64,000 nt of DNA from Pseudomonas sp. KBW05 (GCF_003852405.1 NZ_QAJM01000014.1:329181-393180), one strand, 5' to 3'; shown: positions 8,674-18,588, counted from the first letter of the stretch. Numbers and translations are program-made. Notes: generated by a model not told the origin, from the sequence alone.

Positions 8674-10611
8674 GTGCAAAAAGCTACTTTTAGAAAAGAT
8701 ATTAATGGGCTTCGAGCAGTCGCTGTAATCGCAGTAATTCTTTACCACTTTGGCATCACTGCTTTCGGAGGAGGGTTCGTTGGGGTCGATGTATTCTTTG
8801 TTATTTCTGGGTACTTAATGACCGAGATAATCACCTCTAGAATTGAGCAAAAAAAGTTTAGCCTTTTCGATTTCTACTTATCTCGAGCCTCGCGTATATT
8901 CCCAGCATTAATTGCACTTTGCGCGCTCCTTTTGCTCCTGGGATGGTTCTACCTGCCGCCCAACGAGCTCAAAGAGTTGGCAAAACAGGTAAAGTCCAGC
9001 CTGCTTTTTTATTCAAACCAGAAGTTCATGGCAGATGCCGGCTATTTTGATAGCGCCTCCCATGAAAAATGGTTACTGCACACCTGGTCGCTTTCAGTTG
9101 AGTGGCAATTCTACCTGGCCTATCCGTTGTTTATCCTGGGTGTATTGAAATTATCCAAGAAAAACACAGTGTTAATTTGCGCACTGGCCTTACTGGCAGT
9201 CGCCTCATATGTTTTCTCCAGCCTGGTAGCTGAAAGCAAAGCCTCTTTGAACTTTTACTCGCTTGGCACACGCGCCTGGGAAATGGCTGTTGGCGGACTC
9301 GTGTGTTTGTTAGCTGCCAAAAAGCCAAGCACACATTCCAAATATTATCTCGGGCTCCTCGGTCTGGCGCTTGTGATCCTATCCAGCCTTTTTCTCAAAG
9401 GAGGCGGGAAATGGCCAGGCATTTCAACAATCGCCCCCGTACTGGGTTGTGCTCTGGTGATATGGAGTGCAAGTAAACTATGGCTGCTTGAAAACCGCGC
9501 CATGCAATGGTGCGGCAAAATATCCTACTCGCTGTACCTATGGCACTGGCCTGTCGTCGTGACGCTCGTGTACTTCCAGCTCCTAGAGAAATCAACATGG
9601 ATGCTGGCTGGTTTACTACTAACCGTTCTCTTAGGCACTGCCTCCTATTTGCTTTTCGAACAAGCACCACAACGCCGACTAAAAAGCACAACACCCCGCA
9701 AAAGTTTTTTTGCTCTTGCGTGCGCGATGGTACTCATCATCGGATCAGCGCAAGTCTTCAGAGGCACTGGTTTCCCGAGCCGAACGCCTGCCGCCATTGC
9801 AGTCGCCGAAAATGAGGCGGGAAACATGAACCCAAGAAGACGAGAATGCATGATTTCGTCGGGCGTGGAGTCGCCATCTTGCAACTATGGTGGGCCGGGC
9901 GAGATAGCGGCCATCGTATTAGGGGACAGTCACGCAGATTCTGCGGTGACCGCCGTTTTAGAGGCGCTACCCGATAAAAACCTGAAGGTTCAAGAATGGA
10001 GTTACGCAAGCTGCCCGACCATATTTGGCTTGAATCTGGTTATTAATGATCGTCAATGCAGGGAGTTCAATGAGTGGGCAGCCGAAAAGCTCAACGCCCT
10101 AGACACAAAAATCCCTGTCATCATTGTCAATCGTTCATCGTCCTATCCCATGGGTGACGAAGGCGGGACAACACATCCAAAGGGGGCACCCTATATTTAC
10201 TTCAGCAAACCGTATGACCGTGCAACCCCGGAGTTCCTCGCCGAATACAAGACCCATTACATCAAGACGATCTGCGAAATATCTAAAAAACGAAAGGTGT
10301 ACCTGGTCCGTCCCTTCCCTGAAATGCCGCTGAACGTACCAAAGCTCCTCTCGAGAAAGCTCATGGTCAGTGAGCGGGCTGAAGTATCGATCAGCATGGA
10401 CGCCTATACAAAAAGGCACGCGGTTGTGTTCTCAGCTCAAGATGCCGCAGCAGAAGAGTGTGGCGCGACCATTCTTGACTCCGTCGCCTATCTTTGCGAC
10501 CCGGCAACCTGTTATGGAAGTGAGTCAGGCAGACCTTATTATTATGACGCCAGCCATCTAAGCGAGTTTGGCAACAGACGATTGATTCCGATGTTTCAAG
10601 CGGTCTTTTAA
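8674..10611 (+). CDS. Membrane O-acyltransferase (OafA/YrhL type) with SGNH domain
   Basis: 645 residues from GTG 8674. Residues about 1-370 form the acyltransferase-3 domain: DINGLRAVAVIAVILYHFG at the start, the VGVDVFFVISGYLM motif, RIFPAL, the WSLSVEWQFYL block and about ten membrane helices. The C-terminal part is an SGNH-like domain with the GDSHADS block near residue 417 and DASHLSEFGN near the end as the Asp-His motif. Such two-domain enzymes acetylate O-antigen, peptidoglycan-linked or exopolysaccharide sugars at the inner membrane. The lower GC suggests horizontal acquisition; no other polysaccharide genes are adjacent. Confidence 0.92.
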   Translation: MQKATFRKDINGLRAVAVIAVILYHFGITAFGGGFVGVDVFFVISGYLMTEIITSRIEQKKFSLFDFYLSRASRIFPALIALCALLLLLGWFYLPPNELKELAKQVKSSLLFYSNQKFMADAGYFDSASHEKWLLHTWSLSVEWQFYLAYPLFILGVLKLSKKNTVLICALALLAVASYVFSSLVAESKASLNFYSLGTRAWEMAVGGLVCLLAAKKPSTHSKYYLGLLGLALVILSSLFLKGGGKWPGISTIAPVLGCALVIWSASKLWLLENRAMQWCGKISYSLYLWHWPVVVTLVYFQLLEKSTWMLAGLLLTVLLGTASYLLFEQAPQRRLKSTTPRKSFFALACAMVLIIGSAQVFRGTGFPSRTPAAIAVAENEAGNMNPRRRECMISSGVESPSCNYGGPGEIAAIVLGDSHADSAVTAVLEALPDKNLKVQEWSYASCPTIFGLNLVINDRQCREFNEWAAEKLNALDTKIPVIIVNRSSSYPMGDEGGTTHPKGAPYIYFSKPYDRATPEFLAEYKTHYIKTICEISKKRKVYLVRPFPEMPLNVPKLLSRKLMVSERAEVSISMDAYTKRHAVVFSAQDAAAEECGATILDSVAYLCDPATCYGSESGRPYYYDASHLSEFGNRRLIPMFQAVF

Positions 10612-10652
10612 TTTCAAGGCAACACCCAATAAATCGCCGATGGTATTTGCCG

Positions 10653-10676
10653 AAGGGGATCCCCTCAGATCCCCTT
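10653..10676 (+). terminator. Hairpin after the acyltransferase gene
   Basis: AAGGGGATC and GATCCCCTT form a perfect 9-bp stem with a 6-base loop, 42 bases past the stop codon. There is no T-run, so termination is a guess. Confidence 0.35.
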
Positions 10677-10780
10677 CAAGCAGAAACACCCATAGCACGC
10701 ATCTCATGCAAATCACTGCACGTTGATTGCCCTACCCAACGCCGAGGTGACAGCCAGGTATTTTTCCAGACGCCAGAAAC

Positions 10781-10824
10781 CACAAACCCCCGGTTTCCTC
10801 TAGGAAAACCGGGGGTTTGTGTTT
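10781..10824 (-). terminator. Strong hairpin downstream of tRNA-Ser
   Basis: A 16-bp perfect stem (CACAAACCCCCGGTTT paired with its complement) lies just beyond the 3' end of the minus-strand tRNA and is the likely terminator. It is nearly symmetric, so it could also stop plus-strand transcription. Confidence 0.7.
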
Positions 10825-10832
10825 ACTTAATG

Positions 10833-10922
10833 TGGCGGTGAAGGAGAGATTCGAACTCTCGATACAATTTCTTGTATACACACTTTCCAGGCGTGCTCCT
10901 TAAGCCACTCGGACACTTCACC
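10833..10922 (-). tRNA. tRNA-Ser (anticodon GGA)
   Basis: Read on the minus strand, 90 bases starting GGTGAAGTGTCCGAG and ending CACCGCCA. The acceptor stem GGTGAAG pairs with CTTCACC. The anticodon loop CTGGAAA gives anticodon GGA. A long variable arm (TGTATACAAGAAATTGTA) marks it as class II, and the T-loop TTCGAAT is intact. CCA is encoded. It borders the AT-rich stretch 6.9-10.6 kb. Confidence 0.95.
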
Positions 10923-11258
10923 GTATCTCGTCAAACTAGTTCAGTCTGTCGAGGCGCGCTAATGTAGTCGAAAGCCTTTCAGATGGCAAAGGTTTTTTTC
11001 AGAATTTTCATGCGCTTAGCGGGAAATGCCATTTCCTCCCCAGCAAGGTGCGGTGTTTCTGCCATTCTCGGGCATCGGCAGCGCACGCCCGGGGAGGCTG
11101 TTGTGCCCTGCCCTAGGCCGCCCAGCGCGGGGCAGGCGGGAAAAGTCTGACTGGGTAGTCAGTCATGGCGCTTTACCGGGAAGGGCGTGGTGGGTAACGT
11201 CTGTGCATGCTCGTCTATAAACAGCCTATCTATAACAAGTCCTACAAGGAACCGCGTC
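10923..11258. other. Intergenic region between tRNA-Ser and crotonase gene
   Basis: 336 bases, without a credible gene. It should contain the tRNA promoter (minus strand) and the crotonase promoter. A small inverted repeat TGACT-GGGT-AGTCA at about 11,150-11,163 could be an operator, but nothing supports a specific regulator. Confidence 0.45.
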
Positions 11259-11951
11259 ATGAGTGAGTTGATTGCTTACCACCTCGAAGACGGTATCGCG
11301 ACCCTGACGTTGAGCAACGGCAAGGTGAATGCCATTTCTCCGGATGTGGTCAGTGCGTTTAACACAGCGCTGGATCAGGCGGAGAAGGATCGGGCGGTGG
11401 TGATTATCACCGGCACGCCGGGGATTTTGTCCGGTGGTTATGATTTGAAGGTGATGACCGCCGGCCCTAAAGAGGCGATTGGTTTGGTGACGTCGGGTTC
11501 GACGCTGGCACGCCGTCTGTTGTCGCACCCGTTCCCGGTGATTGTGGCGTGCCCTGGGCATGCGGTGGCCAAGGGCGCGTTCCTGTTGTTGTCGGCGGAT
11601 TATCGGATTGGGGTCGAGGGCCCGTTCAGCATTGGCCTGAATGAAGTGGCCATCGGCATGACCATGCACCATGCCGGGATCGAATTGGCGCGGGATCGCC
11701 TGCGCAAGTCGGCGTTTCATCGTTCGGTAATCAATGCCGAGATGTTTGACCCGCAGGGCGCGTTGCAGGCTGGCTTCCTGGATAAGGTGGTGGCGCCTGA
11801 AGAACTGCACGCGGCAGCGCTGGAAGCAGCGCGACAGCTGAAGAAGATCAATATGAATGCGCACAAGCACACCAAATTGAAGGTGCGCAAAGAACTGCTG
11901 GAGGCCCTGGACGACGCCATCATCCAGGATCAGGGGCATAACCTGAGCTGA
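11259..11951 (+). CDS. Crotonase/enoyl-CoA hydratase family protein
   Basis: 230 residues from ATG 11259 with AAGGA upstream; the upstream in-frame extension is not conserved-looking. The crotonase fold is shown by VNAISPDVV, the oxyanion-hole region GILSGGYDLK and the second oxyanion block ACPGHAVAKGAFLLLSADYRIG. The usual catalytic glutamates of enoyl-CoA hydratase are not obvious (the helix has GLNEVAIGMTMHHAG), so the reaction on an acyl-CoA may be isomerisation or hydrolysis. Cytoplasmic. Followed by a clear terminator, so probably monocistronic. Confidence 0.88.
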   Translation: MSELIAYHLEDGIATLTLSNGKVNAISPDVVSAFNTALDQAEKDRAVVIITGTPGILSGGYDLKVMTAGPKEAIGLVTSGSTLARRLLSHPFPVIVACPGHAVAKGAFLLLSADYRIGVEGPFSIGLNEVAIGMTMHHAGIELARDRLRKSAFHRSVINAEMFDPQGALQAGFLDKVVAPEELHAAALEAARQLKKINMNAHKHTKLKVRKELLEALDDAIIQDQGHNLS

Positions 11952-11973
11952 CCGCCTACATCCGCAGCACTAG

Positions 11974-12000
11974 AGCCCGACCTTGAGTCGGGCTTTTTCT
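11974..12000 (+). terminator. Rho-independent terminator of the crotonase gene
   Basis: AGCCCGAC - CTTGA - GTCGGGCT followed by TTTTTCT, 22 bases after the stop codon. Confidence 0.9.
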
Positions 12001-12164
12001 TACAAAGAAATCCGAAACACCTTTAACCGCTCTAGCCAGACGCTGCTGGCACAGGCTGAAACATGTACTTAAACATCGCCTATCTCCTACCTCTACAGGG
12101 GTAATTGCCGAATACAGTGCACATCCGTACACTGCGCCACCTTTTGTCTCGATAGGCCGTGTCG

Positions 12165-12887
12165 ATGCTTTTTCTGTTGCGTATGTTGTTGATGGGCCTG
12201 CATTTTATGATCGCTGGTGTGTTGGGCGTTTTCATCGGGATCTGCCGGCCGTTCAACCCGGACAACAGTCGCCTGTGTGCACGCCTCTACGCGCTGCCGG
12301 CCATGTGGATTCTGGGGCTGAACGTCAAGACCGAGGTGGACTCGCTGCGAGACAAGCCGAGCGGTTGCGTGATCATCGCCAACCACCAGTCCAACTATGA
12401 CCTGTTTGTGTTCGGCAACGTGGTGCCCTATCGCACCGTGTGCATCGCCAAGAAAAGTCTGAAATGGGTGCCGCTGTTCGGCCAGTTGTTCTGGTTGGCG
12501 GGCAATGTGCTGATCGACCGGGGCAACGCGCACAAGGCGCGCCGGGCGATGCTCACCACCACCGATACCCTGCAACACAAAGACACCTCGATCTGGGTGT
12601 TCCCCGAGGGCACGCGCAACCTGGGCAAAGGTCTGCTGCCGTTCAAGAAAGGCGCGTTCCATATGGCGATTGCGGCCGGCGTGCCCATCGTGCAGGTGTG
12701 CGTGAGCAATTACGTCACGCATATGCGGCTGAATCGCTGGAACAGTGGTGATGTGCTCATACGCTCGTTGCCGCCGATTCCTACGGTGGGGATGACGGTG
12801 GATGACGTGCCGAGGTTGATGCAGGCGTGTCAGGTGCAGATGGAGGCGTGTATTACGCAGATGGATCAGGAGCTGCGGGCGGGCTGA
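12165..12887 (+). CDS. 1-acyl-sn-glycerol-3-phosphate acyltransferase family (PlsC-like)
   Basis: 240 residues from ATG 12165, with AGG eight bases upstream; GTG 12159 is an alternative start two codons earlier. One or two N-terminal membrane helices are followed by the acyltransferase motifs: block I NHQSNYDLF with catalytic His-x4-Asp, block III FPEGTRN and block IV VPIVQVC. It would transfer an acyl chain to lysophosphatidate at the inner membrane to make phosphatidate. Pseudomonas genomes carry several paralogues, so whether this is the essential PlsC is unclear. Confidence 0.9.
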   Translation: MLFLLRMLLMGLHFMIAGVLGVFIGICRPFNPDNSRLCARLYALPAMWILGLNVKTEVDSLRDKPSGCVIIANHQSNYDLFVFGNVVPYRTVCIAKKSLKWVPLFGQLFWLAGNVLIDRGNAHKARRAMLTTTDTLQHKDTSIWVFPEGTRNLGKGLLPFKKGAFHMAIAAGVPIVQVCVSNYVTHMRLNRWNSGDVLIRSLPPIPTVGMTVDDVPRLMQACQVQMEACITQMDQELRAG

Positions 12888-12932
12888 GAATCGTTGGGGG
12901 CGCTTCGCACCCCAGCGCGAGCAAGCTCGCTC

Positions 12933-12973
12933 GCCACAACAAGCTCGCCACCGCCACAACAAGCTAGCTCGCC
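12933..12973 (+). repeat. Short direct repeat of CCACAACAAGCT
   Basis: GCCACAACAAGCT occurs twice, each followed by CGCC (the second with an AGCT insertion), just after a degenerate GCGAGCAAGCTCGC palindrome. It looks like a decayed REP-like tract between the acyltransferase and CorA genes. Confidence 0.5.
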
Positions 12974-13042
12974 GCAACAACGGAACGCCTTTCAGGCTAA
13001 GCTGCCCAACACCTGTCCTCCTAATAAGAAGTGATCAGCACC

Positions 13043-14014
13043 ATGGGTAGAGTTGTTGCGGCCGCCGTCTACAGCGCCGGTAAGAAAGTTACTGATATCA
13101 CCCTCGACGAAGGCGCGGCCTGGGCCGCCAAACCCGGCCACTTTGTATGGATCGGCCTGGAAGAACCCAGCGCCCAGGAGCTGGCCAACCTGCAACGCCA
13201 GTTCAACCTGCATGAACTGGCCATCGAAGACGCCCTGGAAAAACACAGCCGCCCGAAGCTGGAAACCTTCGGTGACGCGCTGTTTATCGTCACCTACTCA
13301 CCGGTGCGCGAGAACGGCAAGCTGGTGTTTATCGAGACCCATATCTTTGCCGGCAACGGCTATATCATCACCGCACGTAACGGCCACTCGGCATCCTACG
13401 GTTTTGTGCGCCAGCGCTGTGAGGCGCGGCCGCTGTTGCTGGAGCATGGGGAGGATTTCGTACTCTATGCGCTGCTGGATTTTGTCACCGAGAACTACCA
13501 GCCGGTCAGCGAAGCGATCCATGCCGAGATCGATGAGCTGGAGCGCAACGTGCTGTGCAGCTCATTGAATGAACGCGATATCCAGAAGATTCACGGCCTG
13601 CGCCGCGATGTGCTGCGACTCAAGCGTTATGTCGCGCCGATGGTGGAGATCAGCCAGGAGTTGCAGAAGCTGAGCTTCCCGTTTATCGACAAGAACATGC
13701 GCCCGTATTTCCGTGACGTGCAGATCCACGTGACGCGGCAAATGGAAGACCTCACCACCCTGCGCGATATCGCCAGCCAGACCATCGAGATCGGTGTGTT
13801 GCTGGAGGCGTCGCGCCAGAGCGTGGTGCAGCGCAAGTTCGCCGCGTGGGCGGCGATCCTCGCGTTCCCCACGGCGGTCGCAGGGATTTATGGGATGAAC
13901 TTCCAGAACATGCCCGAGCTGCAATGGCACTACGGCTATTTTGCGGTGCTCGGGTTTATCGCGTTTGGCTGCACAGGGCTGTGGGCCAGCTTCAAACGTT
14001 CGGGCTGGCTTTAA
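13043..14014 (+). CDS. CorA-family magnesium/divalent cation transporter
   Basis: 323 residues from ATG 13043 (GTG 13031 is an alternative). A long alpha/beta cytoplasmic domain precedes two C-terminal membrane helices. The signature GMN lies at about residues 284-286, at the end of the first helix, in GIYGMNFQNMPE, and the acidic loop after it matches the pore entrance of CorA. The protein forms a pentameric inner-membrane channel for Mg2+ (or Co2+/Ni2+). The sequence is of the CorA-2/YfjQ-like type with short C-terminus. Its stop overlaps the convergent amidotransferase gene by four bases. Confidence 0.93.
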   Translation: MGRVVAAAVYSAGKKVTDITLDEGAAWAAKPGHFVWIGLEEPSAQELANLQRQFNLHELAIEDALEKHSRPKLETFGDALFIVTYSPVRENGKLVFIETHIFAGNGYIITARNGHSASYGFVRQRCEARPLLLEHGEDFVLYALLDFVTENYQPVSEAIHAEIDELERNVLCSSLNERDIQKIHGLRRDVLRLKRYVAPMVEISQELQKLSFPFIDKNMRPYFRDVQIHVTRQMEDLTTLRDIASQTIEIGVLLEASRQSVVQRKFAAWAAILAFPTAVAGIYGMNFQNMPELQWHYGYFAVLGFIAFGCTGLWASFKRSGWL

Positions 14015-14736
14015 GCCACAGCGCCAGGTTTGTGCGCGACAAAACGCATCATCCATTCCGCCACGGTCACGCCGTGGTGGTCATGCTCCAGGCTCGCCAC
14101 ACCGCTGCTGTAGATCTTCTCGCCGAGGTTTTGCTGGCGAATATCCAGCAAGGCGCGGGAATAATCGTGGATAAATTCCGGGTGGCCCTGGAAGCACAAC
14201 ACCTGGTCATTGATGTGGTACGCGGCAAACGGGCAGAAATCGCTGGAAGCAATGACGGTGGCGTTTTCCGGTAGCGCGGTGACCTGGTCCTGGTGGCTGA
14301 TCAGCAGGGTCAGTTCCTCCACCACCGGGCTGATCCACGGCGCCTTGGCGGCCATTTGATAGTTGTGGATGCCCACGCCCCAGCCTTGGCTCGCGCGCTC
14401 GCTCTTGCCGCCCAGCAGCAGTGCCAGCAACTGGTGGCCGAAGCAGATGCCCAAGAGTTTGTCGCCGCGCTCGTAGCGGTTGAGCAGGTAGGTCTTGAGG
14501 GTCTGGATCCACGGGTCGGTGCCGAACGAGTCGGCCTTGCTGCCGGTGACGAGGTAGGCGTCGAACACCTGCTCGTCCGCTGGGTAATCGCCGTTCATCA
14601 CGTTGTACACGGTGAACTCGGCCGCGATCGGCTGCTGGGAAAACAGACGCTGGAACATCTGCCCGTAACCCTGATATTGATCCACCAACTCCGGGCGCAA
14701 AAAATCGGTTTCCAGAATGCAGACGCGTAGCGACAT
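14011..14736 (-). CDS. Class I glutamine amidotransferase-like protein
   Basis: 241 residues. The nucleophile elbow GICFGHQ carries Cys98, and the His/Glu pair is in QGHPEFIHDY (about His185, Glu187), completing the GATase-1 triad. There is no synthetase domain, so it is a stand-alone amidotransferase of the GuaA-like group that hydrolyses glutamine or a gamma-glutamyl compound. Family members near this type act in polyamine/gamma-glutamyl metabolism, but no partner genes are adjacent. Convergent with corA. Confidence 0.88.
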   Translation of the reverse strand: MSLRVCILETDFLRPELVDQYQGYGQMFQRLFSQQPIAAEFTVYNVMNGDYPADEQVFDAYLVTGSKADSFGTDPWIQTLKTYLLNRYERGDKLLGICFGHQLLALLLGGKSERASQGWGVGIHNYQMAAKAPWISPVVEELTLLISHQDQVTALPENATVIASSDFCPFAAYHINDQVLCFQGHPEFIHDYSRALLDIRQQNLGEKIYSSGVASLEHDHHGVTVAEWMMRFVAHKPGAVA

Positions 14737-14830
14737 AAAAAATACCTGACACGGTGATGGGAATAATGCACACCCCAGAGCCTGCCTTGAAATACCCCTT
14801 CAAGGCAAGCCCTGCCCGTGCGCCCATGCC

Positions 14831-16975
14831 CTAGAAGCTAGCACCCTGCGCGGCTTTTTCCAGCAGCAACGCCGGCGGTGAGAAGCGCTCACCATACTGC
14901 TCGGCCAGATAGCGGGCGCGGGCGATGAAGTCGTTCAAGCCATACTGATTGATGAACTGCAACGCGCCGCCACTCCAGGCGGCAAAGCCGATGCCGAAGA
15001 TCGAGCCGACGTTGGCGTCAGCCGTGGACAGCAGCACGCCTTCCTCCACACAACGCACGGTTTCGATGGCCTGGATAAACAGCAAGCGGTCACGCACATC
15101 CTGCGCCGAGATGCGTTGCCCAGGCCGTTCGAAGCGGCTTTTCAGTTCAGGCCACAGCTGCTTCTGACCATCGGCGGGATAATCGTAAAAACCGCCGCCT
15201 GCCGCCTTGCCCAAGCGCTTGTACTCGTTGACCAACAGATCAATCACCAGCGTCGCCGGATGCGTCGGCACGGCCTTACCTTCGGCCTGTAGATCCTTGG
15301 CCGTCTGCTGTCGGATATGGCTCATAAGGCTGAGGGACACTTCATCGGATACCGCCAACGGCCCCACCGGCATACCGGCCTTGCGTGCTTCGGTCTCGAT
15401 CATGGGCGCGGCCACGCCTTCGCCAAGCATGGCGATGCCTTCGTTGGTAAAGGTGCCGAACACCCGCGAGGTGAAAAAGCCGCGACTGTCGTTGACCACA
15501 ATCGGGGTTTTCTTGATTTGCAGTACGAAGTCGAAACCGCGGGCCAGGGTTTCGTCCGAGGTGTGGGCGCCCTTGATGATTTCCACCAAGGGCATCTTGT
15601 CCACCGGGCTGAAGAAATGCAGGCCGATAAACTTGCCTTGGTCCGGCACGGCCGTCGCCAGCCCGCTGATGGGCAAGGTCGAAGTGTTGGAGGCGATCAC
15701 CGCGTCGGTACCGACCACACGTTGCGCCGCAGCGGACACCTTGGCCTTGAGTTCGCGTTCTTCGAACACCGCCTCGATGATCAAATCACACCCCGCCAGG
15801 TCGGCGTCCTCCGCCGTAGGATGAATCCGCGCGAGGATGGTTTCGCGCTGTTCGGCGGTCAATTGCCCACGGCTGACTTTCTTGTCCAGCAACGCCGCCG
15901 AGTGTGCCTTGCCCTTCTCGGCCGCCGCCAGGTTGATGTCCTTGAGCACCACCTCAACCCCGGCACTGGCGCTGACATACGCGATACCCGCGCCCATCAT
16001 CCCGGCGCCGAGCACGCCGACCTTACGCGTGACGTAGGGCGCAACGCCTTGTGGCCGCGAGCTGCCGGCGTTGATTTCATTGAGTTGAAACCAGAAGGTG
16101 CCGATCATGTTTTTCGCCACCTGCCCGGTCACCAGTTCGGTGAAGTAGCGGGTTTCGATCAAATGCGCGGTGTCGATATCCACCTGGGCACCTTCCACGG
16201 CGGCACACAGGATTTTCTCCGGGGCGGGGAAACAGCCCTGGGTTTTACTGCGCAGGATCGACGGTGCGATGGCCAGCATCTGCGCCACCTTCGGATTCGA
16301 CGGCGTACCGCCGGGGATTTGGTAACCCTTGTTGTCCCAAGGCTGCCAGGCCTCGGGGTTGGCCAGGATCCAGGCGCGGGACTTGGCCAACAGTTCATCG
16401 CGATCCGCCGCCAGTTCATTGACCAGCCCGGCCTGCAACGCCTGTTGTGGCCGGACTTTTTTGCCCTCCAACAAGTACGGCAGGGCCTTTTCCAGCCCGA
16501 GCATGCGCACCATGCGCACCACGCCGCCACCGCCAGGCAGTAAACCCAGGGTGACTTCCGGCAGGCCGAGCTGCACCGATTTATCGTCCAGCGCGACGCG
16601 GTAATGGCACGCCAGGCAAATCTCCCAGCCGCCGCCCAGCGCTGCGCCATTGATCGCGGCGACCACCGGCTTGCCGAGGGTTTCCAGGCGGCGCAGTTGT
16701 GCCTTGAGCACCCGTACGCCGTCGTAGAAATCCTTGGCGTGGGCCTTGTCGACCTTGATCAGTTCATTGAGGTCGCCACCGGCAAAAAAGGTCTTCTTCG
16801 CTGAGGTGATGACCACGCCGGCCAACGCGTCTTTTTCTGCTTCCAGGCGCTCGACCGTCGCGGCCATGGCCTCGCGGTACACGCCGTTCATGGTGTTGGC
16901 ACTCTGGCCGGGCATGTCGAGGGTGAGCACGACGATCTGGTCCTGGCCTTTTTCGTAACGAATAGCTTGGGTCAT
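14831..16975 (-). CDS. Fatty acid oxidation multifunctional subunit (FadJ/FadB-like)
   Basis: 714 residues, the length of E. coli FadJ, from ATG 16975 with AAGGA upstream; the in-frame extension upstream lies inside the thiolase gene. The N-terminal crotonase domain has AAINGAALGGGWEICLACHYR. The 3-hydroxyacyl-CoA dehydrogenase domain has the NAD motif GVLGAGMMGAGI, then the LHFFSPVDKMPLVEII block with its catalytic His. It catalyses hydration of enoyl-CoA and oxidation of 3-hydroxyacyl-CoA. It follows the thiolase gene after 16 bases, forming an alpha/beta beta-oxidation operon. Confidence 0.93.
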   Translation of the reverse strand: MTQAIRYEKGQDQIVVLTLDMPGQSANTMNGVYREAMAATVERLEAEKDALAGVVITSAKKTFFAGGDLNELIKVDKAHAKDFYDGVRVLKAQLRRLETLGKPVVAAINGAALGGGWEICLACHYRVALDDKSVQLGLPEVTLGLLPGGGGVVRMVRMLGLEKALPYLLEGKKVRPQQALQAGLVNELAADRDELLAKSRAWILANPEAWQPWDNKGYQIPGGTPSNPKVAQMLAIAPSILRSKTQGCFPAPEKILCAAVEGAQVDIDTAHLIETRYFTELVTGQVAKNMIGTFWFQLNEINAGSSRPQGVAPYVTRKVGVLGAGMMGAGIAYVSASAGVEVVLKDINLAAAEKGKAHSAALLDKKVSRGQLTAEQRETILARIHPTAEDADLAGCDLIIEAVFEERELKAKVSAAAQRVVGTDAVIASNTSTLPISGLATAVPDQGKFIGLHFFSPVDKMPLVEIIKGAHTSDETLARGFDFVLQIKKTPIVVNDSRGFFTSRVFGTFTNEGIAMLGEGVAAPMIETEARKAGMPVGPLAVSDEVSLSLMSHIRQQTAKDLQAEGKAVPTHPATLVIDLLVNEYKRLGKAAGGGFYDYPADGQKQLWPELKSRFERPGQRISAQDVRDRLLFIQAIETVRCVEEGVLLSTADANVGSIFGIGFAAWSGGALQFINQYGLNDFIARARYLAEQYGERFSPPALLLEKAAQGASF

Positions 16976-16991
16976 GTTGGAATCCTTGGGC

Positions 16992-18197
16992 TCAGAGCCG
17001 TTCGATGATGGTGGCGATGCCCATGCCACCGCCGACACACAGGGTGGCCAGGCCGTAGCGCTGCTGGCGCGCTTCCAGCTCGTCGAGCAAGGTGCCGAGA
17101 ATCGCGCAGCCGGTGGCGCCCAAGGGATGGCCCATGGCGATGGAGCCGCCGTTGACGTTGACCCGGTCGGCGTCGATGCCCATGTCCTTGATGAATTTGA
17201 GGACCACCGAGGCAAACGCTTCGTTGACTTCAAACAGGTCGATGTCTCCCACGCGCAAGCCGGCCTTGGCCAGGGCCTTGCGCGTCGCCGGCGCAGGGCC
17301 GGTGAGCATGATGGTCGGGTCGGTGCTGGTCACCGCCGTGGCGACGATGCGCGCACGGGGTTGCAGGCCCAGCTCGCGGCCCTTGGCTTCGGAGCCGATC
17401 AGCATCAGCGCCGCGCCGTCGACAATCCCGGAACTGTTGCCCGGCGTGTGAACATGGTTGATGCGCTCCACATGGCTGTAGACCCGCAGCGCGGTGGCGT
17501 CGAAGCCCATCTGCCCGATCATCTCAAAGCTGGGCTTGAGCTTGCTGAGGCCTTCGAGGGTGGAGTCGCCACGGATGAATTCATCGTGGTCGAGCAATAC
17601 GATGCCGTTCTGGTCCTGCACCGCGATCAGCGATTTGTTGAAGGAACCGTCTGCACGAGCCCTGGCCGCTTTCTGCTGGGAATGTAGGGCGAAAGCGTCC
17701 ACATCCTGGCGCGTGAAGCCTTCCAGGGTGGCGATCAGGTCCGCGCCGATGCCCTGGGGCGTGAAATGGCTGTGCAGATTGGTGTGCGGGTCCAGCACCC
17801 AGGCGCCACCGTCGCTGCCCATGGGCACGCGGGACATGGACTCGACGCCGCCGACCACCACCAGGTCTTCAAAGCCGGAACGTACTTTCATCGCGCCAAG
17901 GTTCACCGCTTCCAGGCCCGAGGCGCAGAAGCGATTGACCTGCACGCCGGCGACGCTGATGTCCCAGTCCGCCACCAGCGCAGCGGTCTTGGCGATGTCG
18001 GCACCCTGGTCGCCCACCGGGGTGACGCAGCCGAGGACGATGTCATCCACCTGGTGCGTGTCGAGGTCCGTGCGCCGCGCCAGCGCACTGAGCAGGCCGG
18101 CCACCAGGTTTACCGGCTTGACGCTGTGCAAGGCGCCGTCGGCCTTGCCTTTGCCACGGGGCGTGCGTATCGCATCAAAGATCAAAGCTTGGGTCAT
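16992..18197 (-). CDS. Acetyl-CoA C-acyltransferase (thiolase)
   Basis: 401 residues from ATG 18197 with GAGGA four bases upstream. Thiolase motifs: nucleophilic cysteine in [30 protein letters not shown], the [17 protein letters not shown] histidine loop and the C-terminal CVGGGMG with the second catalytic Cys. It cleaves 3-ketoacyl-CoA to acetyl-CoA and a shortened acyl-CoA. It is the first gene of the pair with the FadJ-like subunit, with which it presumably forms a trifunctional complex. Confidence 0.93.
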   Translation of the reverse strand: MTQALIFDAIRTPRGKGKADGALHSVKPVNLVAGLLSALARRTDLDTHQVDDIVLGCVTPVGDQGADIAKTAALVADWDISVAGVQVNRFCASGLEAVNLGAMKVRSGFEDLVVVGGVESMSRVPMGSDGGAWVLDPHTNLHSHFTPQGIGADLIATLEGFTRQDVDAFALHSQQKAARARADGSFNKSLIAVQDQNGIVLLDHDEFIRGDSTLEGLSKLKPSFEMIGQMGFDATALRVYSHVERINHVHTPGNSSGIVDGAALMLIGSEAKGRELGLQPRARIVATAVTSTDPTIMLTGPAPATRKALAKAGLRVGDIDLFEVNEAFASVVLKFIKDMGIDADRVNVNGGSIAMGHPLGATGCAILGTLLDELEARQQRYGLATLCVGGGMGIATIIERL

Positions 18198-18588
18198 GAC
18201 GTCCTCGAACCGCTGTGCATGTGTGCCCCTTACCTTAGGCCCGATTGACACGGTTTCAATGACGGATGCGCTCATTGCTTTTGACCCCCACGCTCGGACG
18301 AACGGTAGGCAGTGGAAGCGATCAGCGGGTTAATCGTTTTAGCTGTCTAGCCAACGGTCTGGCGCCAAGATGGCGTTACGCCTCATGCCTTTTTTAGCGC
18401 AAATATTGATTAGCTGATATGAAATGGATCTAAGCCACGCAGAACGAGGGCTCTAAGGTTGAATCAGTAGGAGGCTGCTGCCGGGTTTTGCTGGAGCAGC
18501 TGTAAGAAAAGTGTCACGCCACAGCGCAATACTGAAATTGACCGGCACGTATTTGACGCTCAGGAATAACAACAAAAGGCAGTCAGCC
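18198..18588. other. Intergenic region with divergent promoters presumed
   Basis: 391 bases between the thiolase gene (minus) and the 31-codon reading frame (plus). No gene or strong hairpin is evident. Confidence 0.45.

Noticed and set aside
15317-16543. 408-codon plus-strand frame within the FadJ-like gene
   Set aside because: Antisense shadow; no ribosome site or motif.
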